Origin: Enterobacter wuhouensis
GTDB taxonomy: Bacteria > Pseudomonadota > Gammaproteobacteria > Enterobacterales > Enterobacteriaceae
Reading direction: 5' to 3'
DNA length: 64,000 nt
NCBI RefSeq assembly: GCF_004331265.1
Contig: NZ_SJOO01000013.1
Location: forward strand, 49,351-113,350
The first letter of the stretch is position 1. The number at the start of each line of letters is the position of its first letter. The position numbers were made by a program, and so were the translations under genes. The notes beneath the pieces are model-generated. The model saw nothing but the letters and a program-made list of their open reading frames with translations, was not told where the DNA came from and did no database searches. Shown here in pieces: positions 7,894 through 16,463 of this stretch.

Positions 7894-7951
7894 TTTTCCT
7901 TGCCATAGACACCATCCCTGTCTTCCCCCACATGATGTGGGGGTTTTTTTT
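7894..7951 (+). ncRNA. cpxQ: CpxQ, 3'UTR-derived small RNA of cpxP
   Basis: The segment TTTTCCTTGCCATAGACACC continues through ATCCCTGTCTT into a terminator. As I remember it, this is the Salmonella/E. coli CpxQ sequence, and its length from the expected RNase E cut in the T-rich stretch to the end of the T run is 58 bases. CpxQ is an Hfq-bound RNA released from cpxP mRNA that represses inner-membrane protein messages under envelope stress. The seed region just after TTTTCC appears intact. The processing site is inferred from homology. Confidence 0.85.
7925..7951 (+). terminator. Intrinsic terminator of cpxP/CpxQ
   Basis: CCCCCACATGATGTGGGGG, a nearly perfect palindrome, followed by eight T. 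It is also the Hfq-binding 3' end of CpxQ. Confidence 0.92.
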
Positions 7952-8040
7952 GCCCTTCATTCAATATTGTTAACCGTTTATTCATCCTTTGACTCCTCAA
8001 CCATCCGTTATACTAGCGGCAGGGCATGACAGGAGTGTTT

Positions 8041-8934
8041 ATGAATCAATCCTATGGACGGCTGGTTAGCCGGGCCGCAATCGCCGCGACGGTAATGGCG
8101 TCGTGTTTGCTGATCATTAAAATTTTTGCGTGGTGGTACACCGGCTCGGTCAGTATTCTGGCGGCGCTGGTGGACTCGCTGGTGGATATTGCCGCCTCGC
8201 TGACCAACCTGCTGGTGGTGCGCTATTCCCTGCAACCGGCGGATGACGAACATACCTTTGGCCATGGAAAGGCGGAATCGCTGGCCGCACTGGCGCAAAG
8301 CATGTTTATTTCTGGCTCCGCGCTGTTTCTCTTTTTGACCGGCATCCAGCATTTAGCATCGCCGTCACCGATGAACGATCCCGGTGTAGGCGTGGCGGTT
8401 ACGGTAGTTGCACTTATAAGCACACTTGTTCTTGTAACGTTCCAGCGCTGGGTGGTTCGCAAAACGCAAAGCCAGGCGGTACGGGCAGATATGCTTCATT
8501 ATCAGTCTGATGTTATGATGAATGGGGCAATTCTTATTGCGCTCGGTCTGGCCTGGTATGGCTGGCATCGGGCGGATGCGTTGTTTGCGTTAGGAATAGG
8601 GGTCTATATCTTATATAGCGCCCTGCGGATGGGTTACGACGCGGTGCAGTCGCTTCTCGATCGCGCGCTTCCCGATGCAGAACGCAATGAAATTTTTGCT
8701 ATCGTGACTCACTGGCCCGGCGTCAGCGGCGCTCACGATCTTCGTACGCGGCAGTCAGGGCCGACCCGCTTTATTCAGATTCACATAGAAATGGAAGACA
8801 ACCTGCCGCTGGTACAGGCTCACGTCATCGCTGAGCAGGTCGAGCAGGCGATTTTGCAGCGTTTCCCGGGTTCAGACGTCATTATTCACCAGGATCCCTG
8901 CTCGGTGGTGCCCGGTCATGTTGAGCTTTCGTAA
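8041..8934 (+). CDS. fieF: Cation-efflux pump for zinc and ferrous iron
   Basis: Cation diffusion facilitator (YiiP) that exports Zn2+ and Fe2+ in exchange for protons as a homodimer. Six membrane helices precede a cytoplasmic metal-binding domain. The transport-site ligands are visible: Asp45 and Asp49 in ALVDSLVDI and His/Asp in HYQSDVMMN. The cytoplasmic tail includes GPTRFIQIHIEMEDNLPL. The ATG giving MNQSYGRLVSRAA was chosen by homology, with GGAGTG upstream. The protein has 297 residues, slightly shorter at the extreme C terminus than the 300 of E. coli. Monocistronic. Confidence 0.96.
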   Translation: MNQSYGRLVSRAAIAATVMASCLLIIKIFAWWYTGSVSILAALVDSLVDIAASLTNLLVVRYSLQPADDEHTFGHGKAESLAALAQSMFISGSALFLFLTGIQHLASPSPMNDPGVGVAVTVVALISTLVLVTFQRWVVRKTQSQAVRADMLHYQSDVMMNGAILIALGLAWYGWHRADALFALGIGVYILYSALRMGYDAVQSLLDRALPDAERNEIFAIVTHWPGVSGAHDLRTRQSGPTRFIQIHIEMEDNLPLVQAHVIAEQVEQAILQRFPGSDVIIHQDPCSVVPGHVELS

Positions 8935-9108
8935 TTCGTTGTAAAAAAGTGAGCAAGGCCAGCATTTTGTGGATAAATTACCGCCATATGGCCTGACCTG
9001 AATCAATTCAGCTGGAAGTGATTGATATACTATTTGCAGTATTCGACGGTTGAAGAGTTTCTTCCGGCAGCAGATTTCAATTTTGCATTCCTAAGTTCAG
9101 AGGTAGTC

Positions 9109-10071
9109 ATGATTAAGAAAATCGGTGTGTTGACAAGCGGCGGTGATGCGCCGGGCATGAACGCGGCAATTCGTGGTGTTGTCCGTGCAGCGCTGACGGA
9201 AGGTCTGGAAGTGTTTGGCGTTTATGACGGTTACCTGGGCCTGTACGAAGACCGCATGGTTCAACTGGACCGCTACAGCGTGTCCGACATGATCAACCGT
9301 GGCGGTACCTTCCTGGGGTCTGCGCGCTTCCCGGAATTCCGTGATGAACACGTTCGTGAAGTGGCTATCGAAAACATGAAGAAACGCGGCCTGGACGCCC
9401 TGGTGGTTATCGGCGGTGACGGCTCCTACATGGGTGCAAAACGTCTGACCGAGATGGGCTTCCCGTGCATCGGCCTGCCGGGCACGATCGACAACGACAT
9501 CAAAGGGACTGACTACACCATCGGCTTCTTTACCGCACTGGGTACCGTTGTTGAAGCGATTGACCGTCTGCGCGACACCTCTTCTTCCCACCAGCGTATC
9601 TCCATCGTAGAAGTGATGGGCCGCTACTGTGGCGACCTGACCCTGGCCGCGGCCATTGCGGGCGGCTGCGAGTTCATCGTGGTGCCGGAAGTGGAATTTA
9701 GCCGTGAAGACCTGGTGAATGAAATCAAAGCCGGTATCGCGAAAGGTAAAAAACACGCTATCGTCGCCATCACCGAGCACATCTGCGACGTTGACGAGCT
9801 GGCGAAGTACATCGAAACCGAAACCAAACGCGAAACCCGCGCGACCGTACTGGGCCACATCCAGCGCGGCGGTTCCCCGGGTCCCTACGACCGTATCCTG
9901 GCGTCCCGTATGGGCGCGTACGCGATCGACCTGCTGCTGCAGGGCCATGGCGGCCGCTGCGTGGGTATTCAGAACGAAAAACTGGTTCACCATGACATCA
10001 TCGACGCTATCGAAAACATGAAGCGTCCGTTCAAGGGTGACTGGCTGGACTGCGCGAAAAAACTGTACTGA
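9109..10071 (+). CDS. pfkA: 6-phosphofructokinase I
   Basis: Cytoplasmic glycolytic enzyme that phosphorylates fructose-6-phosphate with ATP; tetrameric and allosteric (ADP activates, PEP inhibits). Visible motifs: ATP loop TSGGDAPGMNAAIRG, the GGDGSYMGA loop, the catalytic segment GTIDNDIKGTDYTIG, and GGSPGPYDRILASRMG. The ATG gives 320 residues as in E. coli, with AGAGGTAGTC before it. Codon use is strongly biased to preferred codons, as expected for a highly expressed gene. A terminator follows. Confidence 0.98.
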   Translation: MIKKIGVLTSGGDAPGMNAAIRGVVRAALTEGLEVFGVYDGYLGLYEDRMVQLDRYSVSDMINRGGTFLGSARFPEFRDEHVREVAIENMKKRGLDALVVIGGDGSYMGAKRLTEMGFPCIGLPGTIDNDIKGTDYTIGFFTALGTVVEAIDRLRDTSSSHQRISIVEVMGRYCGDLTLAAAIAGGCEFIVVPEVEFSREDLVNEIKAGIAKGKKHAIVAITEHICDVDELAKYIETETKRETRATVLGHIQRGGSPGPYDRILASRMGAYAIDLLLQGHGGRCVGIQNEKLVHHDIIDAIENMKRPFKGDWLDCAKKLY

Positions 10072-10111
10072 TCGGCGTTTGTTTTGTGCCGGGTGGCGGC
10101 AAGGTAAATGC

Positions 10112-10142
10112 AAAACGGTAACCCTTGGGTTACCGTTTTTTA
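10112..10142 (+). terminator. Intrinsic terminator of pfkA
   Basis: AAAACGGTAACCCTTGGGTTACCGTTTTTT: a ten-pair stem, very small loop and T run, 40 bases after the pfkA stop. Confidence 0.92.
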
Positions 10143-10148
10143 TGGTTG

Positions 10149-10182
10149 CACCCTCTCCCGTGGGAGAGGGTTGGGGTGAGGG
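10149..10182. repeat. GC-rich palindromic intergenic element, short copy B
   Basis: ACCCTCTCCCGTGGGAGAGGG followed by TTGGGGTGAGGG: a single-palindrome version of the long element at 5.1 kb. It lies just after the pfkA terminator, upstream of sbp. Confidence 0.75.
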
Positions 10183-10307
10183 CATCAGGCCGCTTATCCA
10201 CTCCTTTTATTCCACTACGTTATAGCCAATCTTTTTTTATTCTTTAATCATTGATTACCTTTCTGGCACGCTGCATTCATCAAAACACTACATAAGAGAG
10301 CTGGGCG

Positions 10308-11297
10308 ATGAATAAATGGGGCGTGGGTTTAACATTATTGCTGGCATCGACCAGCGTTCTGGCTAAGGACATCCAGTTGCTGAACGTGTCGTACGACCCG
10401 ACGCGTGAGCTGTACGATCAGTACAACAAAGCCTTTGCGGCGCACTACAAGCAGGAAACCGGCGATAACGTGGTGATCCGCCAGTCTCACGGCGGCTCGG
10501 GCAAGCAGGCAACGTCCGTGATTAACGGTATCGAAGCCGACGTGGTGACCCTTGCGCTGGCCTACGACGTGGACGCCATTGCGGAACGCGGCCGTATCGA
10601 TAAAAACTGGATTAAGCGCCTGCCGGACAACTCTGCGCCATACACCTCGACCATCGTCTTCCTGGTGCGTAAAGGCAACCCGAAACAGATTAAAGACTGG
10701 AACGACCTGATCAAACCGGGCGTTTCGGTGATCACCCCGAACCCGAAAAGCTCCGGCGGCGCGCGCTGGAACTACCTGGCGGCGTGGGGCTACGCCCTGC
10801 ATCATAACAACGGTGACCAGGCGAAAGCCCAGGAGTTCGTCAAGTCCCTGTTTAAAAACGTCGAAGTGCTGGATTCCGGCGCGCGCGGCGCAACCAACAC
10901 CTTCGTCGAGCGCGGCATCGGCGACGTGCTGATTGCGTGGGAAAACGAAGCCCTGCTGGCGACCAACGAGCTGGGTAAAGACAAGTTTGAGATCGTCACC
11001 CCGAGCGAATCTATCCTCGCCGAGCCGACCGTTTCCGTGGTCGACAAAGTGGTTGAGAAGAAAGACACCAAGGCGGTGGCGGAAGCCTACCTGAAGTATC
11101 TCTACTCCCCGGAAGGGCAGGAAATCGCGGCGAAGAACTTCTACCGACCGCGCGATCCGGCGGTAGCGAAGAAATATGACGGTGAATTCCCGAAACTGAA
11201 GCTCTTCACCATTGATGATGAGTTCGGCGGCTGGACGAAAGCGCAGAAAGATCACTTCTCTAACGGCGGCACCTTCGACCAGATCAGCAAGCGCTAA
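10308..11297 (+). CDS. sbp: Periplasmic sulfate-binding protein
   Basis: Binds sulfate in the periplasm and delivers it to the CysTWA ABC transporter encoded elsewhere. A signal peptide is clear (MNKWGVGLTLLLASTSVLA, then KDIQLLNVSYDPTREL). Conserved ligand-loop segments include QSHGGSGKQATSVINGIEADV and ITPNPKSSGGARWNYLAAW. The 329 residues match E. coli Sbp. In E. coli it is under CysB control; I did not identify a CysB site in the upstream gap. A terminator follows the stop. Confidence 0.96.
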   Translation: MNKWGVGLTLLLASTSVLAKDIQLLNVSYDPTRELYDQYNKAFAAHYKQETGDNVVIRQSHGGSGKQATSVINGIEADVVTLALAYDVDAIAERGRIDKNWIKRLPDNSAPYTSTIVFLVRKGNPKQIKDWNDLIKPGVSVITPNPKSSGGARWNYLAAWGYALHHNNGDQAKAQEFVKSLFKNVEVLDSGARGATNTFVERGIGDVLIAWENEALLATNELGKDKFEIVTPSESILAEPTVSVVDKVVEKKDTKAVAEAYLKYLYSPEGQEIAAKNFYRPRDPAVAKKYDGEFPKLKLFTIDDEFGGWTKAQKDHFSNGGTFDQISKR

Positions 11298-11323
11298 GCG
11301 TTTCTTACAGAACGACACGGTGA

Positions 11324-11352
11324 CCCGGCGTGAGAAATCCGCCGGGTTTTTT
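11324..11352 (+). terminator. Intrinsic terminator of sbp
   Basis: CCCGGC, an 11-base loop, GCCGGG, then TTTTTT. It lies between sbp and cdh. Confidence 0.8.
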
Positions 11353-11408
11353 ATTTGGTCATCATTTTGCGTTACTCTTTCGCCTCTATCGAAAACAGGG
11401 AACGCGTT

Positions 11409-12152
11409 GTGAAAAAAATTATCATATTGGTTCTGATTGTCATCGCCCTCGCCGCCGGCGGCGTGTACTGGATGAAAGCGGGTAATCCGAATGCGTTGCG
11501 TCATATCGTTCTCGACCAGTGCGTGCCGAATCAGATCCAACACCGTAATCCCGCGCCGTGTGCGCAGGTGAAGACGGATGCCGGCTACGTGGTATTCAAA
11601 GACCGCAACGGGCCGCTGCAGTATTTGCTGATGCCCACGTACCGCATCAACGGCACCGAAAGCCCGCTCCTGACCGAACCCGCTACGCCAAACTTCTTCT
11701 GGCTGGCCTGGCAGTCGCGCAACTTTATGAGCATGAAGCGCGGGGCAGAGGTGCCTGATAGCGCCATTTCGTTAACCATTAATTCGCCAACCGGACGCAC
11801 GCAAAACCATTTCCATATTCATATCTCCTGCCTGCGCCCGGACGTGCGCGAGAAGCTCAATGCCGCACAGGGGCAAATCAGCACCCAGTGGCTGCCGTTC
11901 CCCGGCGGGCTGGAAGGGCATGAATACCTTGCCCGTCGCGTGACGGAGAACGAGCTGGTGCAGCGCAGCCCGTTTATGATGCTTGCCGAGGAGCTGCCGG
12001 AAGCGCGTGACCATATGGGGCGCTTCGCGCTGGCAATGGCGCAGCAGTCGGACGGATCGTTTGTTCTGCTGGCGACCGAGCGTAATCTGCTGACGCTCAA
12101 CCGCGCATCGGCTGAGGAACTGCAGGATCATCAATGCGATATCCTGAATTGA
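11409..12152 (+). CDS. cdh: CDP-diacylglycerol pyrophosphatase
   Basis: Hydrolyses CDP-diacylglycerol to phosphatidic acid and CMP. It has one N-terminal membrane anchor (about residues 3-22, KKIIILVLIVIALAAGGVYW), leaving the catalytic domain periplasmic. The family motif QNHFHIHISC supplies a histidine triad, a HIT-like active site. The GTG start fits the AGGGAACGC ribosome site and gives 247 residues (E. coli 251). From LQYLLMPTYRINGTES onward it tracks E. coli Cdh closely; the anchor and the first 60 residues diverge. Confidence 0.93.
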   Translation: MKKIIILVLIVIALAAGGVYWMKAGNPNALRHIVLDQCVPNQIQHRNPAPCAQVKTDAGYVVFKDRNGPLQYLLMPTYRINGTESPLLTEPATPNFFWLAWQSRNFMSMKRGAEVPDSAISLTINSPTGRTQNHFHIHISCLRPDVREKLNAAQGQISTQWLPFPGGLEGHEYLARRVTENELVQRSPFMMLAEELPEARDHMGRFALAMAQQSDGSFVLLATERNLLTLNRASAEELQDHQCDILN

Positions 12153-12225
12153 CCCCACCATAAATAGCGTTTACTCATCCTGCCTGTCGCCGTAGACTTG
12201 CTGATAAATTCTACAGGAGACAGGT

Positions 12226-13530
12226 ATGTCGCTCTGGTTAACGCATCCTCTGCTGCTTCCCTCTCTGATCGTCGGCGTCACCATCGTGCTGTGGGCGACG
12301 TCGCTGCTGCCGGAATTTCTCACCGCGCTGCTGTTCTTCACGGCGGCAATGACCGCCAGAATCGCCCCGCCGGAGGTGATTTTTGGCGGTTTTGCCTCGT
12401 CGGCCTTCTGGCTGGTGTTCAGCGGCTTTGTGCTCGGCGTGGCGATCCGCAAAACCGGGCTGGCCGACAGGGCCGCGCGGGCACTATCCGCGAAGCTCAC
12501 CGACTCCTGGTTATTAATGGTCTCCAGCGTGGTGCTGCTGAGCTACGCCCTGGCGTTTGTGATGCCGTCGAACATGGGCCGCATTGCGCTTCTGATGCCG
12601 ATTGTCGCGGCGATGGCAAAGCGCGCCAGCATTCCCGACGGCTCGCGCGCCTGGTTTGGCCTGGCGCTGGCCGTCGGGTTCGGCACCTTCCAGCTCTCGG
12701 CCACCATCCTGCCCGCTAACGTCCCGAATCTGGTCATGAGCGGCGCGGCGGAAGGCTCGTACGGTATTCACCTGAACTATGCGCCGTATCTGCTGCTGCA
12801 CACGCCGGTGCTGGGTATCCTCAAAGGCATGATCCTGATAGGCCTGATCTGCTGGCTATTTCCCGGCAGCCCGAAACCGGCGAAGGATGTGGCACCGTCT
12901 GGACCGATGGGAAGGGATGAAAAACGCCTCGCCTGGCTGCTGGCGGTGGTGCTGGTGATGTGGGTGACGGAGAGCTGGCACGGTGTGGGACCGGCCTGGA
13001 CGGGGCTGGCGGCGTCGGTCGTTGTGCTGCTGCCGCGCGTTGGCTTTATCACCGGAGAAGAGTTCTCGACGGGCGTGAATATGCGCACCTGTATTTACGT
13101 CGCCGGTATTCTGGGGCTAGCGATTACCGTAACGCAAACCGGGATCGGTACGGCGGTGGGTGAGGCGCTGCTGCAGGTCGTGCCGCTGGATGCGGAGAGG
13201 CCGTTCACCAGCTTCCTGGCGCTGACGGGGATCACCACGGCGCTCAATTTCATCATGACCGCGAACGGCGTTCCTGCACTCTATACCACGCTGGCGCAGA
13301 GCTTTTCGGACGCCACCGGTTTCCCGCTGCTTTCGGTGATCATGATTCAGGTGCTGGGTTATTCCACGCCTCTGCTGCCGTATCAGGCGTCGCCGATTGT
13401 GGTAGCGATGGGCTTAGGAAAGGTGCCTGCAAGGGCGGGGATGGTACTTTGTCTCTGGCTGGCCATTGCAACGTATCTTGTGCTACTGCCGCTGGATTAT
13501 CTGTGGTTTAACCTACTGGGACAACTGTAA
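12226..13530 (+). CDS. SLC13/DASS-family permease (substrate unknown)
   Basis: Hydrophobic protein of 434 residues with roughly 11-12 membrane segments, of the SLC13/CitT/ArsB-like secondary-transporter type. Such proteins usually import dicarboxylates, citrate or sulfate with Na+. Family-like features are two re-entrant, Asn/Pro-containing segments, ILPANVPNLVMSG near residue 163 and FIMTANGVPALYTTL near residue 343. A good ribosome site (ACAGGAGACAGGT) precedes the ATG. It has no counterpart in the K-12 cdh-tpiA interval that I remember. Base composition is like its neighbours, so transfer, if any, is old. No partner gene hints at the substrate. REP elements follow the stop. Confidence 0.75.
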   Translation: MSLWLTHPLLLPSLIVGVTIVLWATSLLPEFLTALLFFTAAMTARIAPPEVIFGGFASSAFWLVFSGFVLGVAIRKTGLADRAARALSAKLTDSWLLMVSSVVLLSYALAFVMPSNMGRIALLMPIVAAMAKRASIPDGSRAWFGLALAVGFGTFQLSATILPANVPNLVMSGAAEGSYGIHLNYAPYLLLHTPVLGILKGMILIGLICWLFPGSPKPAKDVAPSGPMGRDEKRLAWLLAVVLVMWVTESWHGVGPAWTGLAASVVVLLPRVGFITGEEFSTGVNMRTCIYVAGILGLAITVTQTGIGTAVGEALLQVVPLDAERPFTSFLALTGITTALNFIMTANGVPALYTTLAQSFSDATGFPLLSVIMIQVLGYSTPLLPYQASPIVVAMGLGKVPARAGMVLCLWLAIATYLVLLPLDYLWFNLLGQL

Positions 13531-13535
13531 AAAAA

Positions 13536-13602
13536 GCCCGGTGGCGCTGACGCTTACCGGGCCTACAGAACCGTAGGGCGGGTTAGCGAAGCGCCACCCG
13601 CC
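13536..13602. repeat. Paired REP elements (BIME) between permease gene and tpiA
   Basis: Two inverted REP units: GCCCGGTGGCGCTGACGCTT ending ACCGGGC, then GTAGGGCGGGTTAGCGAAGC ending CCACCCGCC. They lie between convergent genes and likely protect or terminate both messages. Confidence 0.85.
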
Positions 13603-13612
13603 ACAGAGGCAA

Positions 13613-14380
13613 TTACGCCTGCTTAGCCGCTTCTGCTGCTTTAACGATCACCGCGAAAGCGTCAGCTTTCAGGGATGCACCGCCAACCAGCGCGCCGTCG
13701 ATGTCCGGCTGGGTGAACAGCTCAGCAGCGTTCGCTGCGTTTACGGAACCGCCGTACTGGATGATCACTTGCTCAGCCACTTTCGCGTCGGCTTTAGCAA
13801 TGTGGTCACGGATGAATTTGTGAACCGCCTGAGCCTGTGCAGGGGTTGCAGATTTGCCGGTACCGATCGCCCAGACTGGCTCGTAAGCAATCACTGCGCC
13901 TTCGAACGCTGCTGCGCCCTGGGTTTTCAGCACGGCGTCGATCTGACGTGCGCACACTTCTTCGGTTTTGCCCGCTTCGTTTTCTGCTTCGGTTTCACCG
14001 ATGCACAGAACCGGAGTCAGACCCTGCTCTTTCAGCACGGCGAATTTCTTCGCGATGAACTCGTCGGATTCTTTGTGGTAGGTACGACGCTCAGAGTGGC
14101 CGATGATGATGTATTTCGCGCCGATATCTTTCAGCATTTCAGCGGAGGTTTCACCGGTGAACGCGCCAGACAGGTTAACGTCAACGTTCTGCGCGCCCAG
14201 CACGATGTGGCTGCCGTCAGCGGCACGTTTAGCCAGATCCAGGTACATATCAGGCGGAGCAATAGAAACCGCACAGCCCGTCACGCCAGCCAGCTCTTTG
14301 CGCAGGTTCGCAACCAGTTCGTTTACCATGTGGCGGCTGCCGTTCAGTTTCCAGTTACCCATCACTAAAGGATGTCGCAT
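13613..14380 (-). CDS. tpiA: Triose-phosphate isomerase
   Basis: Interconverts dihydroxyacetone phosphate and glyceraldehyde-3-phosphate in glycolysis. The active-site segments are intact: GNWKLNGS (Lys), IIGHSERRTYH (catalytic His) and AYEPVWAIGTGKSATP (catalytic Glu with the mobile loop). The phosphate loop IIQYGGSVNAAN follows. The 255 residues match E. coli. Codon use is highly biased, as in pfkA and sodA. Monocistronic and convergent with the SLC13 permease gene. Confidence 0.98.
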   Translation of the reverse strand: MRHPLVMGNWKLNGSRHMVNELVANLRKELAGVTGCAVSIAPPDMYLDLAKRAADGSHIVLGAQNVDVNLSGAFTGETSAEMLKDIGAKYIIIGHSERRTYHKESDEFIAKKFAVLKEQGLTPVLCIGETEAENEAGKTEEVCARQIDAVLKTQGAAAFEGAVIAYEPVWAIGTGKSATPAQAQAVHKFIRDHIAKADAKVAEQVIIQYGGSVNAANAAELFTQPDIDGALVGGASLKADAFAVIVKAAEAAKQA

Positions 14381-14491
14381 TTCAATTCTCCACGCTAAAT
14401 AAGCGAATTAAGGAATATGGCCACCCTCACGGGCAGCATGGTCTGTGAATCAGTATAGAGATTTTCCCTCGAAAGGCTTTGCTTTTTGTCA

Positions 14492-15091
14492 TTAATTCGC
14501 CCCTCCGAGTGCGTCTGATAGTGCCAGCTTAATCGGTTCAACAGCGAAGGTCAGTCCTTTTTCGCCGTTATCTGCCACAACATAGCGAATAGCGCCCTCT
14601 GTCTCGGCGTAGTAGCGCTTGTTTTTCCCGGCGGTCAGCAATTTTTGCAGCTTTTGCTGGCTTTGGGCTTTGGTGAGCGCGGGCGTGAAGGCGCGTAAAA
14701 CGGCGCTCATGTATTCCTGCGCCTTCGCTTTAGCGGCTTTCTGCTCCGGCCCCTGAATAGGGAGCCAGGTGAGCTGCATGCTTTTGATTTTTAGCGTGCC
14801 GCGCTCCAGCGCCGTCGACGCGTATAAATTCTCGTTTATCTTACTGGCTGCGCGGGTCAGCGTCGGCGTATCGCGTGCGCTATCAATGGCGCGAAATTCA
14901 TCCAGTGGCAGCGTCGGGTTGTCTTTATTAAAGGCTTCACGGAACTGGCTGATGGAGAGATCGAACGACGGGGCGCCCGCCAGCAGATACGGCGCGGTAG
15001 CCGGGGCGGTGGTTTCGGCGGCGTGCAGGGAAACGCTGGTGCTGAGCATCGCTAAACAGAGGAAAAGAGAGTGTGCCGAAAATTTCATCAA
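14492..15091 (-). CDS. yiiQ: DUF1454 exported protein YiiQ
   Basis: Secreted protein of unknown function. The first 24 residues are a signal peptide (MMKFSAHSLFLCLAMLSTSV, then SLHAAE). The rest is soluble, with the conserved run APYLLAGAPSFDLSISQFRE and a C-terminal part rich in Lys and Ala. The 199 residues agree with E. coli YiiQ, and it occupies the same place downstream of tpiA. No enzyme motif is apparent. A role in the periplasm is inferred only from the signal peptide. Confidence 0.85.
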   Translation of the reverse strand: MMKFSAHSLFLCLAMLSTSVSLHAAETTAPATAPYLLAGAPSFDLSISQFREAFNKDNPTLPLDEFRAIDSARDTPTLTRAASKINENLYASTALERGTLKIKSMQLTWLPIQGPEQKAAKAKAQEYMSAVLRAFTPALTKAQSQQKLQKLLTAGKNKRYYAETEGAIRYVVADNGEKGLTFAVEPIKLALSDALGGAN

Positions 15092-15200
15092 TGTTGTCCC
15101 TGGCCGTAACTGCTCATGATTAAAACGATATCTGCTCGGCTTGTCAAAAGGTCACAACTCCAGGGTAAAATGCGGGCTAAACGATAATAAGGAACCTTAC

Positions 15201-15620
15201 ATGACCATACAGCAGTGGCTGTTTTCATTCAAAGGGCGTATCGGACGCCGTGATTTCTGGGTCTGGATGGTGACGTGGATCGTCGCCATGCTGCTTCTGT
15301 TTTTTGTGGCCTACAACGCGTGGTTGAGCACGCAAACGGCGGCCTTCGCGCTGGTCTGCCTGCTGTGGCCAACCGCCGCAGTGGTGGTAAAACGCCTGCA
15401 CGATCGCGGACGCTCCGGCGCGTGGGCATTTTTGATTATTCTGGCGTGGATGCTGGTGGCGGGAAACTGGTCGATGCTGCCGTCCATCCTGCCGTGGGTC
15501 GTTGGCCTGCTGCTGCCAACGATCATCTTCGTGATGATGGTTATCGATCTGGGCGCGTTTATCGGCACCCAGAGCGAAAATAAATACGGTAAAGACACCC
15601 TTGAGGTGAAGTACCGCTGA
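15201..15620 (+). CDS. yiiR: DUF805 inner-membrane protein YiiR
   Basis: Small membrane protein with about four hydrophobic segments. The DUF805 hallmarks are present: the N-terminal amphipathic FSFKGRIGRRDFWVW and the basic loop VVKRLHDRGRSGAWAF between helices. The ATG giving MTIQQWLFSFKGRIG was chosen for homology and its AAGGAACCTTAC upstream; a reading frame extends 20 codons further without a good ribosome site. The protein has 139 residues; function unknown. Its stop abuts that of convergent fpr. Confidence 0.85.
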   Translation: MTIQQWLFSFKGRIGRRDFWVWMVTWIVAMLLLFFVAYNAWLSTQTAAFALVCLLWPTAAVVVKRLHDRGRSGAWAFLIILAWMLVAGNWSMLPSILPWVVGLLLPTIIFVMMVIDLGAFIGTQSENKYGKDTLEVKYR

Positions 15621-16367
15621 TCACCAGTAGTGTTCAGCCGTCATATGGCCCGGTCGGCGGCGAAGATGCTTCGTCATCTGCCGGGTATCCTTAAGCAGCT
15701 GCTGCGTATCGCGCACCATCTGCGGGTTGCCGCACAGCATCACGTGGCTGGTCTCGGTGTTCATCGGCAGACCCACCGCCGCTTCCAGAGCCCCGCTTTC
15801 AATCAGCGCCGGTACGCGCCCCGTCAGTGAACCCGCCGCCGTTTCGCGGCTGACCACGGTCTGAATTTTCAGCTTCCCGCCGTACTGCTGCTCAAGCTCC
15901 TGCATTTGCGGAAGATAGCTTAGATCTGCGGCGTAGCGCGCGGCGTGAACCAGCACGATGTTTTTGAATCGCTCAAGGTCTTTGCCGTACTGCAGAATAG
16001 AGAGATAAGGGCCGATGGCCGTACCGGTCGCCAGCATCCAGAGGGTATCGCAGTCCGGGATTTCGTCCAGCACGAAGAAACCTGCCGCTTCGCTCACAAT
16101 CTGCACATCGTCGCCCGGCTTTAGCGCCGCGAGGCGCGGGCTGAGCTTGCCGTCCGGGACGGTGACAAGATAGAACTCGAGATCCGGGTTATCCGGCGCG
16201 TTGACGTATGAGTAAGCGCGCTGCACGCGTTCGCCGTCGACGTCCAGCCCCAGCTTCGCGAACTGTCCGGCTGTGAACGGGTGGACGGGAGCATGTAGGG
16301 TGAGACTAAATAGCGCATCGGTCCAGAACTGTACCTTTGTGACTTTACCTGTTACCCAGTCCGCCAT
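15621..16367 (-). CDS. fpr: Flavodoxin/ferredoxin NADP+ reductase
   Basis: FAD enzyme that passes electrons from NADPH to flavodoxin or ferredoxin, supporting radical SAM enzymes and oxidative-stress repair. FAD-binding motif RAYSYVNAPDNPD and the NADP-binding ATGTAIGPYLSIL are visible, as is LCGNPQMVRD. The chain ends in the family aromatic HYW. The 248 residues match E. coli. E. coli fpr belongs to the SoxRS regulon; I did not find a convincing SoxS box here. It could feed electrons to the pflD activating enzyme near 46 kb. Confidence 0.96.
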   Translation of the reverse strand: MADWVTGKVTKVQFWTDALFSLTLHAPVHPFTAGQFAKLGLDVDGERVQRAYSYVNAPDNPDLEFYLVTVPDGKLSPRLAALKPGDDVQIVSEAAGFFVLDEIPDCDTLWMLATGTAIGPYLSILQYGKDLERFKNIVLVHAARYAADLSYLPQMQELEQQYGGKLKIQTVVSRETAAGSLTGRVPALIESGALEAAVGLPMNTETSHVMLCGNPQMVRDTQQLLKDTRQMTKHLRRRPGHMTAEHYW

Positions 16368-16463
16368 GATCTTCTCCTGTGCTTTTTCTCTGTTCTATCT
16401 TCCGTATTTGTGGTGACGATTTCCAGCCCGCTCGGGCCGGAAAGCTCAATCGATCAAACGGTT

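Noticed and set aside
9097..10185. 362-codon frame opposite pfkA
   Set aside because: Long only because pfkA uses a biased codon set that leaves few stops on the other strand; no homology and no start signals.
10335..11543. 402-codon frame opposite sbp and running into cdh
   Set aside because: Spans two real genes and the sbp terminator on the opposite strand; the translation is low-complexity.
16368..16463. SoxS box in front of fpr
   Set aside because: Expected from E. coli, but I could not find a convincing match to the 20-base consensus by eye.
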